Assembly: GCA_014281115.1 (NCBI GenBank)
Contig: JACONQ010000004.1
Location: 3,224,001 to 3,288,000 of the forward strand
Direction: 5' to 3'
Length of the DNA stretch: 64,000 nucleotides
Source of the DNA: Laburnicola sp. R22_1
Lineage: Eukaryota > Ascomycota > Dothideomycetes > Pleosporales > Didymosphaeriaceae
Position 1 is the stretch's first letter. Each line of letters begins with the position of its first letter. The position numbers were made by a program, and so were the translations under genes. The notes beneath the pieces were generated by a model. That model had not been told where the DNA came from. It did not search any database and saw nothing but the letters and a program-made list of their open reading frames with translations. Shown here piece after piece: positions 24,389-35,307 of the stretch.

Positions 24389-25652
24389 ATGGAGTCCGGA
24401 CCAAGGAAGCGGAAAGCCGGCCCAGATCAGCAGGATAGAGGCAGCAGCAAGAAGTCCAATGGGGTGAGTTTACATTGGTCCCTGCGAACCTAAAGCATTG
24501 GAGCGTTTCGCCTTCTATCTCCAATAATTCTGTGATGCTAAATTAAAATGCAGGCCAAAAAGAAATGGAATATGCCCCGAAAAGGTGGTGCCGAGGCTCG
24601 AGGAATTCAGCCGGGTGATGTAGGCATATGGGTGACATGCGCCTTAAACAAAGAGGCGCCATCGGTCGCCGACCTGCGCAATCTCTTCGAGAAGGTGAGT
24701 GATATGCTGCGACATCATGCATGCATGGTCCAGATCTCTTTAGATCGATGCCGACGCACAAGTAGTATGCATCACAGTTATACGGGGAGGGCCAGTTAGC
24801 GGGGGTAGCTGAAGATGAAGAATCCGAAGCGGGCGATGGCGACATCGAGAAAGAGATCCAGAAAGAAGTTGAAGCAATTCGAAAGCCTACCGTGAAGCCG
24901 CTGTTCCAAAATGTTAGATTGTCTGGGACCTGCAGTAAGCCGCGCCGTCACAGATGATCAAATCGAGCTATGGGCTGAATGCAACCAGTGGTGTTCTTCA
25001 AAACTCGCTCGCCCGTTGAGCCGGCCTCGTTCGTCCACAAGATCTGCCAGGACACCGCAGACGGTGTTGAGCATCAGCGCTGCCGCTACGTAAAAAGGCT
25101 GACGCCATTATCGGCCATCGACAAAGCTACAGAAAGAGGTTTGGAGGACGTTGCTCGCCAAATCCTCGCGCCACACTTCCATGCGCCTGAGCAGGCAGGA
25201 AAAAAAGTAAGTCTTCTCCAATCTGATCCTGCAAGCCTAGATTACCATGCATGTTTGCATAATCTCAGACGCAGCTTCCTTGCTCAGGTATATTGATCCA
25301 ATGTGCAGTTCGCAATTCGTGTATCGATCCGAAACAACAAGGAATTCACGCGAGACGAGGTCATACACAGAGTGGCAACAATCGTGGGCAAGGGCCACAA
25401 GGTCGACCTTTCGCATTACGATCTGCTCATCCTCGTGGAGATCTACCAGGTATGGCACATCACACGTGCTTCCGGGCACGTTGTCCGGCCGAGATCCGGT
25501 CGAGGTTCTTTGCATATGCTAACGAAGAGTAGAGTATTGTTGGAATGAGCGTCGTGGGCTCAGATTACGAGAAGCTCAAGCGATATAACTTAGCAGAGTT
25601 GCGCGACGCTTCCATCGTCGAAGCACCGAAAGAGGATACATCTGTACCCTAG
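24389..25652 (+). CDS. TAN1: THUMP-domain tRNA acetylation adaptor, TAN1-like
   Basis: TAN1/THUMPD1 binds tRNA and helps the acetyltransferase Kre33/NAT10 form N4-acetylcytidine-12 in tRNA-Ser and tRNA-Leu. Six exons (24389-24463, 24554-24694, 24778-24934, 24989-25206, 25309-25449, 25533-25652) give 283 aa. The N-terminus is basic (ESGPRKRKAGPDQQ), followed by GIQPGDVGIWVTCALNKE, an acidic linker, then VFFKTRSPVEPASFVHKICQ and the THUMP core FAIRVSIRNNKEFTRDEVIH with VDLSHYDLLILVEIYQ and SIVGMSVVGSDYEKLKRYNL. Every intron is needed to keep this order in frame. The exon 3 acceptor (24777) is the least certain junction. Confidence 0.9.
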
Positions 25653-26729
25653 ATATGGGCAGATTGCAAGATACTCTAAAATACAGAAATGACAGAGTTC
25701 TTTGTGCTGCAGAACAATCACCAACGCTTTGGTTATGCTGCAACTGTATGTTCTCCGGGGGTATTGCAGGTTACAGCTACGGTCATACCGAGAGCGAACC
25801 CAACACTGTACGACACAGCAACAGCCCCAGTGATTGACGTGCTATAGGTAGTGCACTAGCCACAAGTTTCGTCTCCGGATTGATGGGTCAAAAGGTTGAA
25901 ACTACTGTGGCGTTACAAGGGCTATGGACACCGCGTGATGCGTGCGTGATCAAGCGATGTTATCCGCATCGCGCTCGTTCAGCTCGACGCCAAGTTGCGG
26001 TGAACTAGCCCCCCGCATGTTTAGCCTGAAACTTAGGTGCTGATTATCGATACCACCACGATTTCTGACCTAGGTTCCACGTTGTCTTTCGGACCCCTTT
26101 CGCCATATGCCTATTCTCATAATTCCCACCAATCAGTGTTCACGTTAGCCGACAGCACCTCTGGGTAAGCCTAGCCCCCAATAGGCTACCTTAGACGAGC
26201 ATTCATGCAGCCGCATCGTCACTTGACGCCTCCCGCGTTCCAGTGCGAGATCTGTTCGCCTAGACCAGTGCTTTCGTCAAGCCCTGCACGGCTGCGTTGC
26301 CCTTCAACTAGGTTTAGCCGAATTTGACTCGCTCGAAACGCTATCGGAGTCGGGCGCAGTGTGACTCTGATGAAGGCTGCAGCCATACATATGACAGTGG
26401 CTGTAGAGCTGTCAACCGTCAGATATGTTGGTGACGCACCGAGGCCCATGTCGAATTTGAGGACCTCAATACCTTCAGCTTTGCTCGGACTATTATTATT
26501 CCATATGTCGCTCTCACGCCTCTGACACTGTACCTATATGTCCTCTTGATTACCGAGTCAGCTCTGTGGTGGAACGAAGGCATCACCTGGGGTACCCTCT
26601 TCATGCAAGCTATACCACTCAAATTTGAGCGCCACCCCAGCATGCACTTTCATATCAATCGCTCGTTTCGGACTTGCTCTTTTTTTACATTGTCTCTCAC
26701 TTCGTCCTTTGCTTCCAAGTCTTTTTAAG
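25653..26729. other. Intergenic region, no gene recognised
   Basis: About 1.1 kb at the start of the gene-poor accessory stretch. Short ORFs only. Confidence 0.45.
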
Positions 26730-27865
26730 ATGCATTTACCCCCTCTCGATGTGGCTGTCTATCCCGTGGTCACTATGAATAACGGAAGATACATTAGCAA
26801 GTCGGCTCGAGCTTCATCAACAGTCTCCAACGCGTCTTCCTCTTTTTCGGCATCATCTCCTGCCTGTGCTCCGACTGCAGACTTCTCGAGCATTCAAAGA
26901 GCCATCCAGGGAGTCTTCCGTTCCACAAAGATCACGGTCAAAAAATTAGAACGCCTTGAAGGACGACTCCATCAAGTGTATCTCGCGAGGCTCGGTGATG
27001 GCAGTGCCTTCATACTCAAGTGTCCGCCACAATTTTCCACACGAACTCTTCGACACGAAAGACATGGTCTCGAAACCGAGCGCAAAACTCTCGAGATCCT
27101 TCGCCAGTTCAGGCAGGTGCCGGTACCTGAGGTCTACAAATATAAAGAAAATGGAGTCGGGTTTAGATCGCCGTTCCTGCTCATGAGCTATATCCCTGGG
27201 AGGAGATTATCTGAGATGTTACCGTACCTCTCCCAAAACGAAAGAAATGCAATCGATCGAAGCATAGGCATTTACGTGCGCGCCGTCACAACACTCGTCT
27301 CTACAGGATTTGGCATGACGCACGAAGTGTTTGCGAACAAGGGAAGCAAATCATGGCGAGAGGCATTTCGTATCCTATTGGAGTCGGCATTGCGCGATGC
27401 TGAGGATATGCTCATCACATTACCATATGACAGCATACGGCACTACGTTGAACGACATTTACGTGCCCTTGACGAGGTCCGGACTCCCTACATGGTCACA
27501 ATGGATATGTGCGACCCACAAAACGTGCTCGTGCACGAACAAACAAAACAAGTCACTGGCTTAGTAGGCTTCTCGAATGTGATTTGGGGAGATCCACTAC
27601 TGAATGAAGGCATTGCGAATGGCAGCGATGCTTTCTTCGAAGGCTATGGGGAGCGACCGCCGCGAACAGGAGCACCCTATGCTCGGCTATTAATGTAAGT
27701 ACAGATATTCTGCTGTGGCTGATGATGTCTAACATCATTAGATATAGTATATACCGCGCGACAGTGCAGATAGCCTCGTTGCATTATCGACCACAAGTTC
27801 GCATCAACGACGACGATGCCCGTCGCTCCTTGACTTATGCCATCAACAGCCTCGCAACATTGTAA
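26730..27865 (+). CDS. Aminoglycoside-phosphotransferase-like (APH) kinase, possibly inactive
   Basis: Exons 26730-27694 and 27742-27865 give 362 aa. A Ser-rich N-terminus is followed by an APH/choline-kinase fold: VKKLERLEGRLHQVYLARL (glycine-loop region), SAFILKCPP (lysine strand), LRHERHGLETERKTLEILRQ (helix C), VPVPEVYKY and PFLLMSYIPGRRL (hinge). The catalytic-loop region reads TMDMCDPQNVLV (about residue 257) and the segment that should hold the metal-binding Asp reads VGFSNVIWGDP (about residue 278), with Gly in place of Asp. Large fungal expansions of this family act on unknown small molecules. It may be a pseudoenzyme; no substrate can be proposed. The ATG at 26730 is preferred over 26625, which would add a hydrophobic leader. 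Confidence 0.8.
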
Positions 27866-30839
27866 GGCGCGCGACTTGTCCCAGCTTTCATGCGTCTAAC
27901 AGGATTAGATAGGCAATATTAGACGAACATTGCCCAACATTATTTCGACCCTCTGGGGTTTCAACAAGCGAATCCGTCTCATGTGATGCAGTCATAAGGC
28001 GCTGCTTGCTCTTGACAGGATGCTTGGGTTGCACCGCAGTTGACCGCCAAGTCATCTTCGGCGTCGCGGGGCTGTTTCCTAATCTGTATAACTCCATACC
28101 TTGCGTAGGCTCGGCTCATATCATTTTTACGCCTCCGACCTGCTTCAGTCTACTTTGTTATTTTCCCTTCTTTCCCAATATTCATTGCATTGCCGAGCTG
28201 TATCGTTGTATGGAAACGGGCTGGCACCCATGCATGATCTCTTATACGTCTCTGTTCATTCTGCGATGGTAGTCATTTTGGGCAGTCTCCAGCGAGGCGC
28301 ACTTGTGTCTGGTTTGGTTTTTGTTTTAGCCTAGGAGCTCAGGTTACGAGTTACGGATCTCGGTCCAGTGCCACTAGTGTTGTATCAATTGGTCCTCATC
28401 CTCCTCTTCAAGTCTGGGCATGCTAGCTGCCCCTGAGGTTACCTTTAGGATGTAACCTCAATCCTTGCGGTAATTTCAAATCAGCTTCTAGAATACAAGC
28501 TTTGTCGGGCAGCCCTGAGAAAGTATCCCTACAGAGCCGGGGCGTGGCGCACCGATGGCGTACCTTTAGCCCAAAACAGCCCAGAACGCAAGCTAAAACA
28601 TCGTGTTATCGGATAACGGACCCCCAACATGTCGTAAGACCTTCAATATCCATCCGAGGAAGGAATCACATCAAGGTCCACGCAAACACACACACATCCC
28701 TAACGAGCAGCAGGTTTACCATCAGAACCACCAGGCCCCCAACGCTTTGTATTCCCAGCGTCAAGGGCAACCTCGTATAGATTTTCAAGTTTAACATTAG
28801 ATTTATGCACCCAACGCCTAGCATCATCTCCAAAAAAAATGACAAAGCTTCGACGCCGCGACGCCGCGACGCCACCTTCATACTGAGAGAAATAATATAC
28901 ATCATTATTGTCGTGAATGAAGAATATCAGCCCGACACGAATACACCCTTGCAAACTGCCCAATATCTAACTGTACCGAACTTTCGAAGAACATAATCCT
29001 TCGCCGACCACGACCCACCAATTCACCAGGCGACCCAATTCGGCTAGCGCAGCTCAACCCAAATGTTCCTTCGCTTACCCTTGCGCTCATCTCCACCAAT
29101 CGCACGTAGCTGGATCTCACCTTTTCGCTTACCCTTGTGCGGACACTTTCCATATAAGGTTAGGGTGACGGGAATATAGAGCAAAGCAGACGACAGGCGG
29201 ATTCGCGGACAATAAACGGTTTTTAGGCGCGGTAAGACAAGTGCACATGGGAGAGCGAGTGAGCGCCCAAGATGACGGTCGTAAGGTGCATGCGACATCA
29301 TGTAGAGAGGTTTAGGAACAACACATGCGATGATGCAGTCACAATGCAAGGGTGTCCACCAGCAACGATCAGCCCTATCGGAAGCCTCAGTCATCACAAG
29401 GGGTGAGCCGTTTGCATGCTTCATACATGAGCTGAACTTTAGCTTGTATGTCGATGCTAGTGTGCATAGTGAAGTGGCAGCCCAGTACCGTGGGAGCAGC
29501 ATGGTGTAATCGCCGACTACCGGGGGCCCTGATTCTTGACCGCTACGTTCCCTGGTCTCTCAGAATCCAGGGGTAGACGGTGAAGGTGGTCAGTTTGTCG
29601 TCGTTGCACGACTTCACTTCACATACCCTGGACCGCACAGCGTTCAACAGGTGCGTCGTGATCTGTATCTGCATCCGCATCAGAAGGCGATCTATTGGCT
29701 AGCGAGACTGTACGTCTGTGGAATGAGGAGCTCCCTCCTTCCAAGGTTGTATGGCCAGCCGTAGCATCCGCCTTATAGTTCTTTTTTTTTGTAAACAAAG
29801 CTGCATCCCGCAACTATACTATAGTAAAATTTTTTTTGTAATTACCTTTTTACGCTCTTTTTAATTACTAAGCAGGGGGCTCTGCTTTTTTTATGTTATT
29901 TGAGATGAAAGCCTTTGTCGTTCTACCCCTAGGTAGTTAATTTAACAACGCACATACTATAGTAAAAAAAAATCTAGCTATAACCTTTTTTTCTATGTAC
30001 TAGCTCTGTGTAAAAATCTTAAATATATGTAATTAAGTTAATAACGCCCGCAAAAGTTCCTCAATCATGTGATTTGACTGTGGAGTGCCTGTGGGTCTCG
30101 GTCGAGACCGGCCTCATGGTTCTGTCGATGGTTATCCGTCACTACCCTGGGCGAACTGACAAGTTACAAGGTGACCATTCCGCTACTGGGTTATCTCTCC
30201 ATGTACATCGTAACATATGGAGGTTGCCACCTAAGAATTCTGGAAGCAATACATATTTTCAAAGTTGAGACTTCCGCTTAATTTCAATGGCAACTTTCTG
30301 CGAGCGCTACCGCGGCTACTTCTTACATTTGCGCGATTGTCTCATTCGCGGCGAAACTTTGCTCCTTCATGATGAATCCTGCACATCGTTTACCGGCCTG
30401 GCTCTTGGGCTCTTGTAGTACACATAGCTGGCATACAGTACGTCAACTATTTTGGTGTGCATGGTAAGAATTGATAGCTAAAGCATGAAGCCACTCTATC
30501 TTCACCTACGGGTTATGTATGATGTCGTCATGGAGACTTCTGACCTAGATTGAGTCTTCACACTACATAGGAAAGGGGCAAGGCAGGAGTTGCTATAACA
30601 CAGCCCTAGCACCAAGTGGCTTCACGAGTGGCTATCATCGTTTGAGTCACACAATTTCGTCTCGATCCCAGAAGTCAGCCATGACCGACGAGCTCAATCT
30701 AGAGGGCGATTTTTCCATTCCAGTCGAGGTCATTTAGAACCGTGATTAAGTTCAAGGCATTAACATTACTTAAGCGTAACGGATCGATATGTGCAAGATG
30801 TCGAGCACAACTCTCCTCTACAACAAGAACACATAGACA
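27866..30839. other. Gene-poor 3-kb region with repeat copy B
   Basis: No recognisable gene. A minus-strand frame at 29044-29502 (152 codons) and smaller frames lack any domain. A short GACGCC-type GC repeat lies near 28852-28872. The right half becomes AT-rich and contains repeat copy B (29780-30010), listed separately. Confidence 0.5.
29780..30010 (+). repeat. Dispersed repeat, copy B (composite)
   Basis: The outer part (29788-29827 and 29951-30010: AACAAAGCTGCATCCCGCAA with CTATACTATAGTAAAA, and AATCTAGCTATAACC with AGCTCTGTG) matches copy C at 34658-34750. The inner part (29852-29950) matches copy A at 2960-3063. The word ACTATAGTAAAA occurs on both sides of the inner unit (about 29817 and 29947). 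Copy B therefore looks like the full or nested form of the family. No coding capacity. Confidence 0.85.
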
Positions 30840-31878
30840 TTACAACACAAGGCCAAGAATGCCAGTGCCTATCGCCAATGTAACCAACCAAACACCCAAT
30901 GAACCGTTAAATATACCGATAAACCGAACTCGGTCAGCATTACCGCCGAAATCAGTGGCGCTGGCTGAAGCAGGAGGCGCGGTATCGGACGGTACGGTGT
31001 CCATGGAGGTAGTGATCGACGGTCTTATTTCTGTCGTATCCGGCACTGCAGACGTTTCCGATGGTAACTCGGGAAGCTTCGTCGCCGAGTCAGGCGTTGG
31101 CAGCGAAGCAGTCATCGTTATGCCGTCGAAAGATGACTGTGCTTTGGCACTATTGGCAGCATAGACGACGATAGTTGAAGTTGTAGTAACTTCGCTCGAC
31201 GTAGATGTGCTTCTGGTGATGCTCGGAACGTAGACGTAGTAGTATTGGAAGTAGTAGCTATGCCATGGATAAGTAAACTGCTTGAATGGGCGAAGACTCT
31301 GACATACTAGGTGATCGTGAAGGTGAAATAAGTGTAAGAGACCCTGGATACTGTTGTTGTTGTCACTACTGGAGGCGGTGTTGTGATTTCAGGCGTGGAG
31401 CTTGATATTAACGACGGTGTCTCGACGATAGTTCCTGGGTTTCCACTGTCGGGACGGCATGCACGGCAGGTTTCTCCATCAGGGCACGATCCGCCGCCTC
31501 GACAGCAGTAATATCCGGGACGAGCATATGTTCCGGCATCACAGCACGTAGCTTCTTCCGGCGCAGAGTAGAGTATGGCTAAACAACCCAATCAGTAAAG
31601 CAACGAACAACTATAATAACGAAATACTTACAGCAACACTTGTTTCCAGGTCGTGCACAGTAGTTTATAAGGCCTGTTGATCCACAAAATGTCTCTCCAG
31701 GATCGCCTAGACGTCGGTCAGCTCTGTTCCTCCATCCAGGATATTAGATTTCCAGCTTACAAACTCCTTGTCGTTTAGCCAGTGGAGATGTCTCAGACCG
31801 CTTCTCAATTGCATCATGCTGGGCAGCATGAACAAGGAGAGGAAGTGAGCACAAAAGTGAGAGGATCTTGTAAGCCAT
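30840..31878 (-). CDS. Secreted Cys-rich, GPI-anchored or C-terminally membrane-bound protein
   Basis: Minus-strand exons are 31761-31878, 31632-31706, 31308-31578 and 30840-31257, total 882 nt and 293 aa. A signal peptide (MAYKILSLLCSLPLLVHAAQ) is followed by a dibasic site (LAKRQ) that may be a Kex2 site. A Cys-rich region of about 70 residues carries TFCGSTGLINYCARPGNKCC, ATCCDAGTYARPGYYCC and CPDGETCRAC. After that come a Thr/Ser-rich stalk with a YYYFQYYYVYVP segment and a hydrophobic C-terminus (LGVWLVTLAIGTGILGLVL) consistent with GPI anchoring or a membrane helix. The family is not recognised; effector-like or cell-wall roles are possible. Good splice sites and phase agreement across four exons support a real gene. 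Confidence 0.72.
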
Positions 31879-32761
31879 TGTGAAGAGTTAGCACTGAGCC
31901 AGGGCGACTCCAGGCTCATGAACAACCCATTGATAGAAGCAGCAGCCTCATATATAACTTCTGCTCTCTCCTACGTGTCCAGGCACGGCACGTCCACACG
32001 AGATCGTAGCGTGGAGCATTGTACAAGCGATTCAGGCCCCGCCCAATCAACAAATAACTCTACGCTCAAGCGTCTTTTTACTCCGCATTCCCCGTGTTCG
32101 ATTCCCTCACCGGCCACGCCTCTTCGTATTCGATGCTTCTAATTTGGCACCGTCACCAGCGATTTAAGCCACATGGCGCCAGGCAACCAATTATGTTTTG
32201 CTAGGTATCTTGCAGCCTCGTAACAGAACGCGCACTGTTCCTGTTCCGCGTTGGCAAAAACGCTTCCCTATTGGTAGTAACCACGCACGACATAACCGGA
32301 AGTTTTCAGTCAGGAATCTGCAACGTCTGAGACTGGAGACGTCTTCAGGCACCTTTATGAAGAAAAACAATCAGTTGAGTGGAAATCTGGGTTGTGATGA
32401 TGTATTTTAGGGGGCAAGACCGTCGGGACACTTGGACGATGGTGGTTGTTGGGCAGCAGCGGTTGCCTGGGACCGGTGAGGTGAGGGCTTCAGCTGAAAG
32501 GCGGGGTTGATGCCGGCCCCCACTTTTTCACAGCCTGAGTCCATTTTCAGTATTTTCCTGCACGTCGAAAAAAAGCACCGCAGCCGAATTCCCGCTGTCA
32601 TGATCGATAGACCTTGCTCGGCATCGCATGTATACCTAGGTACGTTCCTTTGACGTTGCACAAAGCGTTCGTGCCTGCGTCTACCATAATACGTATATTA
32701 TTGGCATACCCAATGTCGGATGCAACTTTTGGGCAAGATCCGCGGCTTATGCCCAGCCATC
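31879..32761. other. Intergenic region, nothing recognised
   Basis: Promoter of the Cys-rich gene and the region where the missing 5' part of the dehydrogenase would be expected. I searched it by eye for a TGxxxGxG motif in all frames and found none. Confidence 0.45.
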
Positions 32762-33625
32762 TATGGTAGGATAGATGTCATTGTAAATAATGCCGGGTAC
32801 ATCCAAGCTGGTGTAGCCGAAGAAATCACGTAAGACATACTTCCATCTCTTTGTTCGCTACCTAGGTAAGATCTTTTGCTAATCCTACATCATAGTCAAG
32901 AACATTTCATTACCCAGTTCAATACCAAGCTCTTTGGTGCCATCAATACGACTCGTGCTCTTTTGCCGCATTTTCGAGCGAAGAAATCTGGTGTCATCGT
33001 CTACGTAGGATCTCTTGGTGGCATTGCAGGAGACGTTGGCGCTGCGGCCTACTGCGGCAGCAAATTCGCTCTCGAGGGTGAGTCAGGGAGCATTGAGCAC
33101 GGAATGTCCACTGAGTTGATAATAGGCGTCGCCGAATCGATGAAGCTTGAAACAGAAAGTTTCAACATCAGATCTCATGTGTTCCAACTAGGCCATTACC
33201 GCACTAACGTCCTCAGTGCCGACAACTACAAACCAGCGCCACAGACTATCGATGCTTATAAAGCTCTCAATGATATGATTTATGGCTTCCTTGGGAACGC
33301 AGACTCGAATCAGCCAGGCGATCCTGAGAAGGCAGTCAAGATCATGATCGATATCGTCAAGGTAGAAGGCGTAGCTGAAGGGAAAACCCCGCCAATGCGT
33401 CTACCCATCGGGAAAGATGCTCTGGCCACGCTCTGCAACAAGTACGTGAAGTATTTGGAGCTGTGCGATGAATGGGAGAGTGTGATTACAAGCACGGACT
33501 TTGACGTATCAGACGTAAAAGCAAGCACGACGGTCCAGGGCCATGAACCAACCGTTCCTTGGAATGAATTGGTTGAGATGGTAGTCAATCAGAATCTATG
33601 TTTGGATACAATTGAACGAATATAG
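32762..33625 (+). pseudogene. Short-chain dehydrogenase/reductase lacking its 5' part
   Basis: Exons 32762-32829, 32896-33077 and 33126-33625 stay in frame for 250 codons. SDR motifs are visible: YGRIDVIVNNAG, the catalytic Ser region (VIVYVGSLGGIAG) and AAYCGSKFALEGVAESMKLE with the YxxxK catalytic pair. The region upstream of YGRID lacks the TGxxxGxG cofactor-binding motif and the first about 75 residues of the fold, and no start codon or 5' exon is visible. The remaining ORF has no stops, so truncation may be recent, or a distant 5' exon may exist. Substrate unknown. Confidence 0.7.
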
Positions 33626-34657
33626 AAAACGTGCTACAATATTTTGCATTCGAGATTGGATTAGAGATCAAGCACCTTAGGTATCTTTTGTCAGGTAACT
33701 TGAGAGAATTAGTCAATACCCAGAGCCTTAAATTTGACCTATGGTAATTTAGACTTGACTAAACAGAAATTGCGCAAAATAATCTTTAATCCATAATAGT
33801 CATTATATGTGAGCCGAGCAAGGCTTGCTTGACTTTGACGAACCTTCGAATGGGCATGTGAACGCGCACGTGTACTGGGGTGCAGGACTGCGCCATATTA
33901 CCGCTCTTTGAAGCTTGAGCCCCTGCATGCTCTTGGCCCCCATTCTTAGGGCTGACCAGCGCTGACTTCCTACATACCAGGGTGTGGGAGGCGAAGGATT
34001 GATGCTGCAACATCATCCAATCAGAATGAAGAGTGGGATCCAATATTGGGACCCAACATTTCTCACAATCACTGCTCATCGCCGTCACACTGGTGCAGTG
34101 CCACATTTGCACTTCCGGCCAGCCGGAATGCGCCCCAACAACGCATATCTCCAACGCTCGATGAGCCGCCACACTCCTTATCGCTTACGGTGCGGTTAAA
34201 TACCTCTACCGTGCCACGCAGGCTGGATCCAAAGCGCCTTAAACCTGCAGTTAGACACGGTGATCCTTCCAACATCTTGGTTCCGGCGGTGCATGTATAT
34301 GTGCATTACAGGTCTACGTGTCTCCATCTAGGTCACCGTTCGAAGCTTGATATAGCAGGCTATGTGAACTATAGGACTTGTCACTTACCCTATCCTTGCC
34401 GGTGGGCGTTGTATCGTTGACTATCATGTATTGTTGCGGCATGATCGCCAGACGAGCCTAAAAAGGGAAGAGTCAATCTTGGGTGAAGTCTTGGGAAAGG
34501 TCAACAAGACGCGCTTAAATTGATATCTCTTTTGGATGTTTACTACGTCTGAGAATAGAAAGGCTTGTGGATTTAGTGCTTACAAGGCGTGAACTAGACT
34601 CTACCTTCCCTCTAAGGCGCACTAGACGTAGTCAACTGTGGCAGAACCAAACGCGCA
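33626..34657. other. Intergenic region, nothing recognised
   Basis: AT-moderate sequence between the SDR remnant and repeat copy C. No trace of the missing N-terminal part of the P450 was found here in any frame by eye. Confidence 0.45.
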
Positions 34658-34750
34658 CTTTTTTTGGTGAACAAAGCTGCATCCCGCAACTATACTATGG
34701 TAAAAAAAGAAAATCTAGCTATAACCTTTCTTTTCTGTGTACCAGCTCTG
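34658..34750 (+). repeat. Dispersed repeat, copy C (without inner unit)
   Basis: GTGAACAAAGCTGCATCCCG, then CAACTATACTATGGTAAAA, AATCTAGCTATAACC and CCAGCTCTGTG match the outer parts of copy B (29780-29827 plus 29951-30010). The about 125 bp that separate those parts in copy B are absent. It abuts the P450 remnant. Confidence 0.85.
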
Positions 34751-35052
34751 TGCAATGGATTGTAGGTAATGGCGTAACTGCCGAGAGTGTCAAGGCTTGT
34801 GGGGGAGCCATTTTCGCTTTCTCGTATGGCCATCATGGATGTCCCGGGAAAAGGTTGGCACGTATGGAGCTCGCAGTTACCATGGCACGGCTCATCTTTC
34901 AATATGACTTCCGTGGTATTCCAGGAGGGACTGAAGGTCAAGGACGTTCTGATATGATGTGGGGAAGAAGGCATAAGACGCAGTTCCAAACATGGGACTA
35001 TATGATAGCCAAAAGGAATGGACCAATCGTGCAATTCAGGAAACGGGCTTGA
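34751..35052 (+). pseudogene. Cytochrome P450 remnant, C-terminal end only
   Basis: The open frame reads IFAFSYGHHGCPGKRLAR and ELAVTMARLIFQYDFR. This is the P450 heme-binding loop (FxxGxxxCxG with the axial Cys) followed by the L helix. It continues through a normal P450 tail (GPIVQFRKR) to TGA 35050-35052. Helices A-K, including the ExxR motif, are missing. Upstream the homology stops at repeat copy C, which probably marks the breakpoint. About 95 residues remain of the usual about 500, so no enzyme can be made. Confidence 0.8.
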
Positions 35053-35307
35053 GGCTTGTCGTGTATCTTACCACTGAGCGCTCGACCGCAGTGGATAATG
35101 CTCATGGAGATGTTGGAAAACTACCAAAGCCAAAGCTCTGAATATTTCGGCGTGCAGCGAAGTTTTGTAACTAACCGAAAGTTTCATTATCTTACTTGTT
35201 GTGTCTGTTGAATCGTCCAAACGACCGTAAAAAGGGGGGTATATATACTGTTCGTAATCCATACGATGAATGAATGAACATACGCCGTTATCGCAAGCCC
35301 AAACCGC

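Noticed and set aside
29044..29502. 152-codon minus-strand frame
   Set aside because: No domain, no signal, and it lies in a gene-poor repeat-containing region; it could not be supported as a gene.
33078..33125. Continuous SDR frame through GESGSIEHGMSTELIIG
   Set aside because: This 48-nt insert between ALEG and VAESMK has GTGAGT and ATAG borders and interrupts a conserved helix, so it is an intron.
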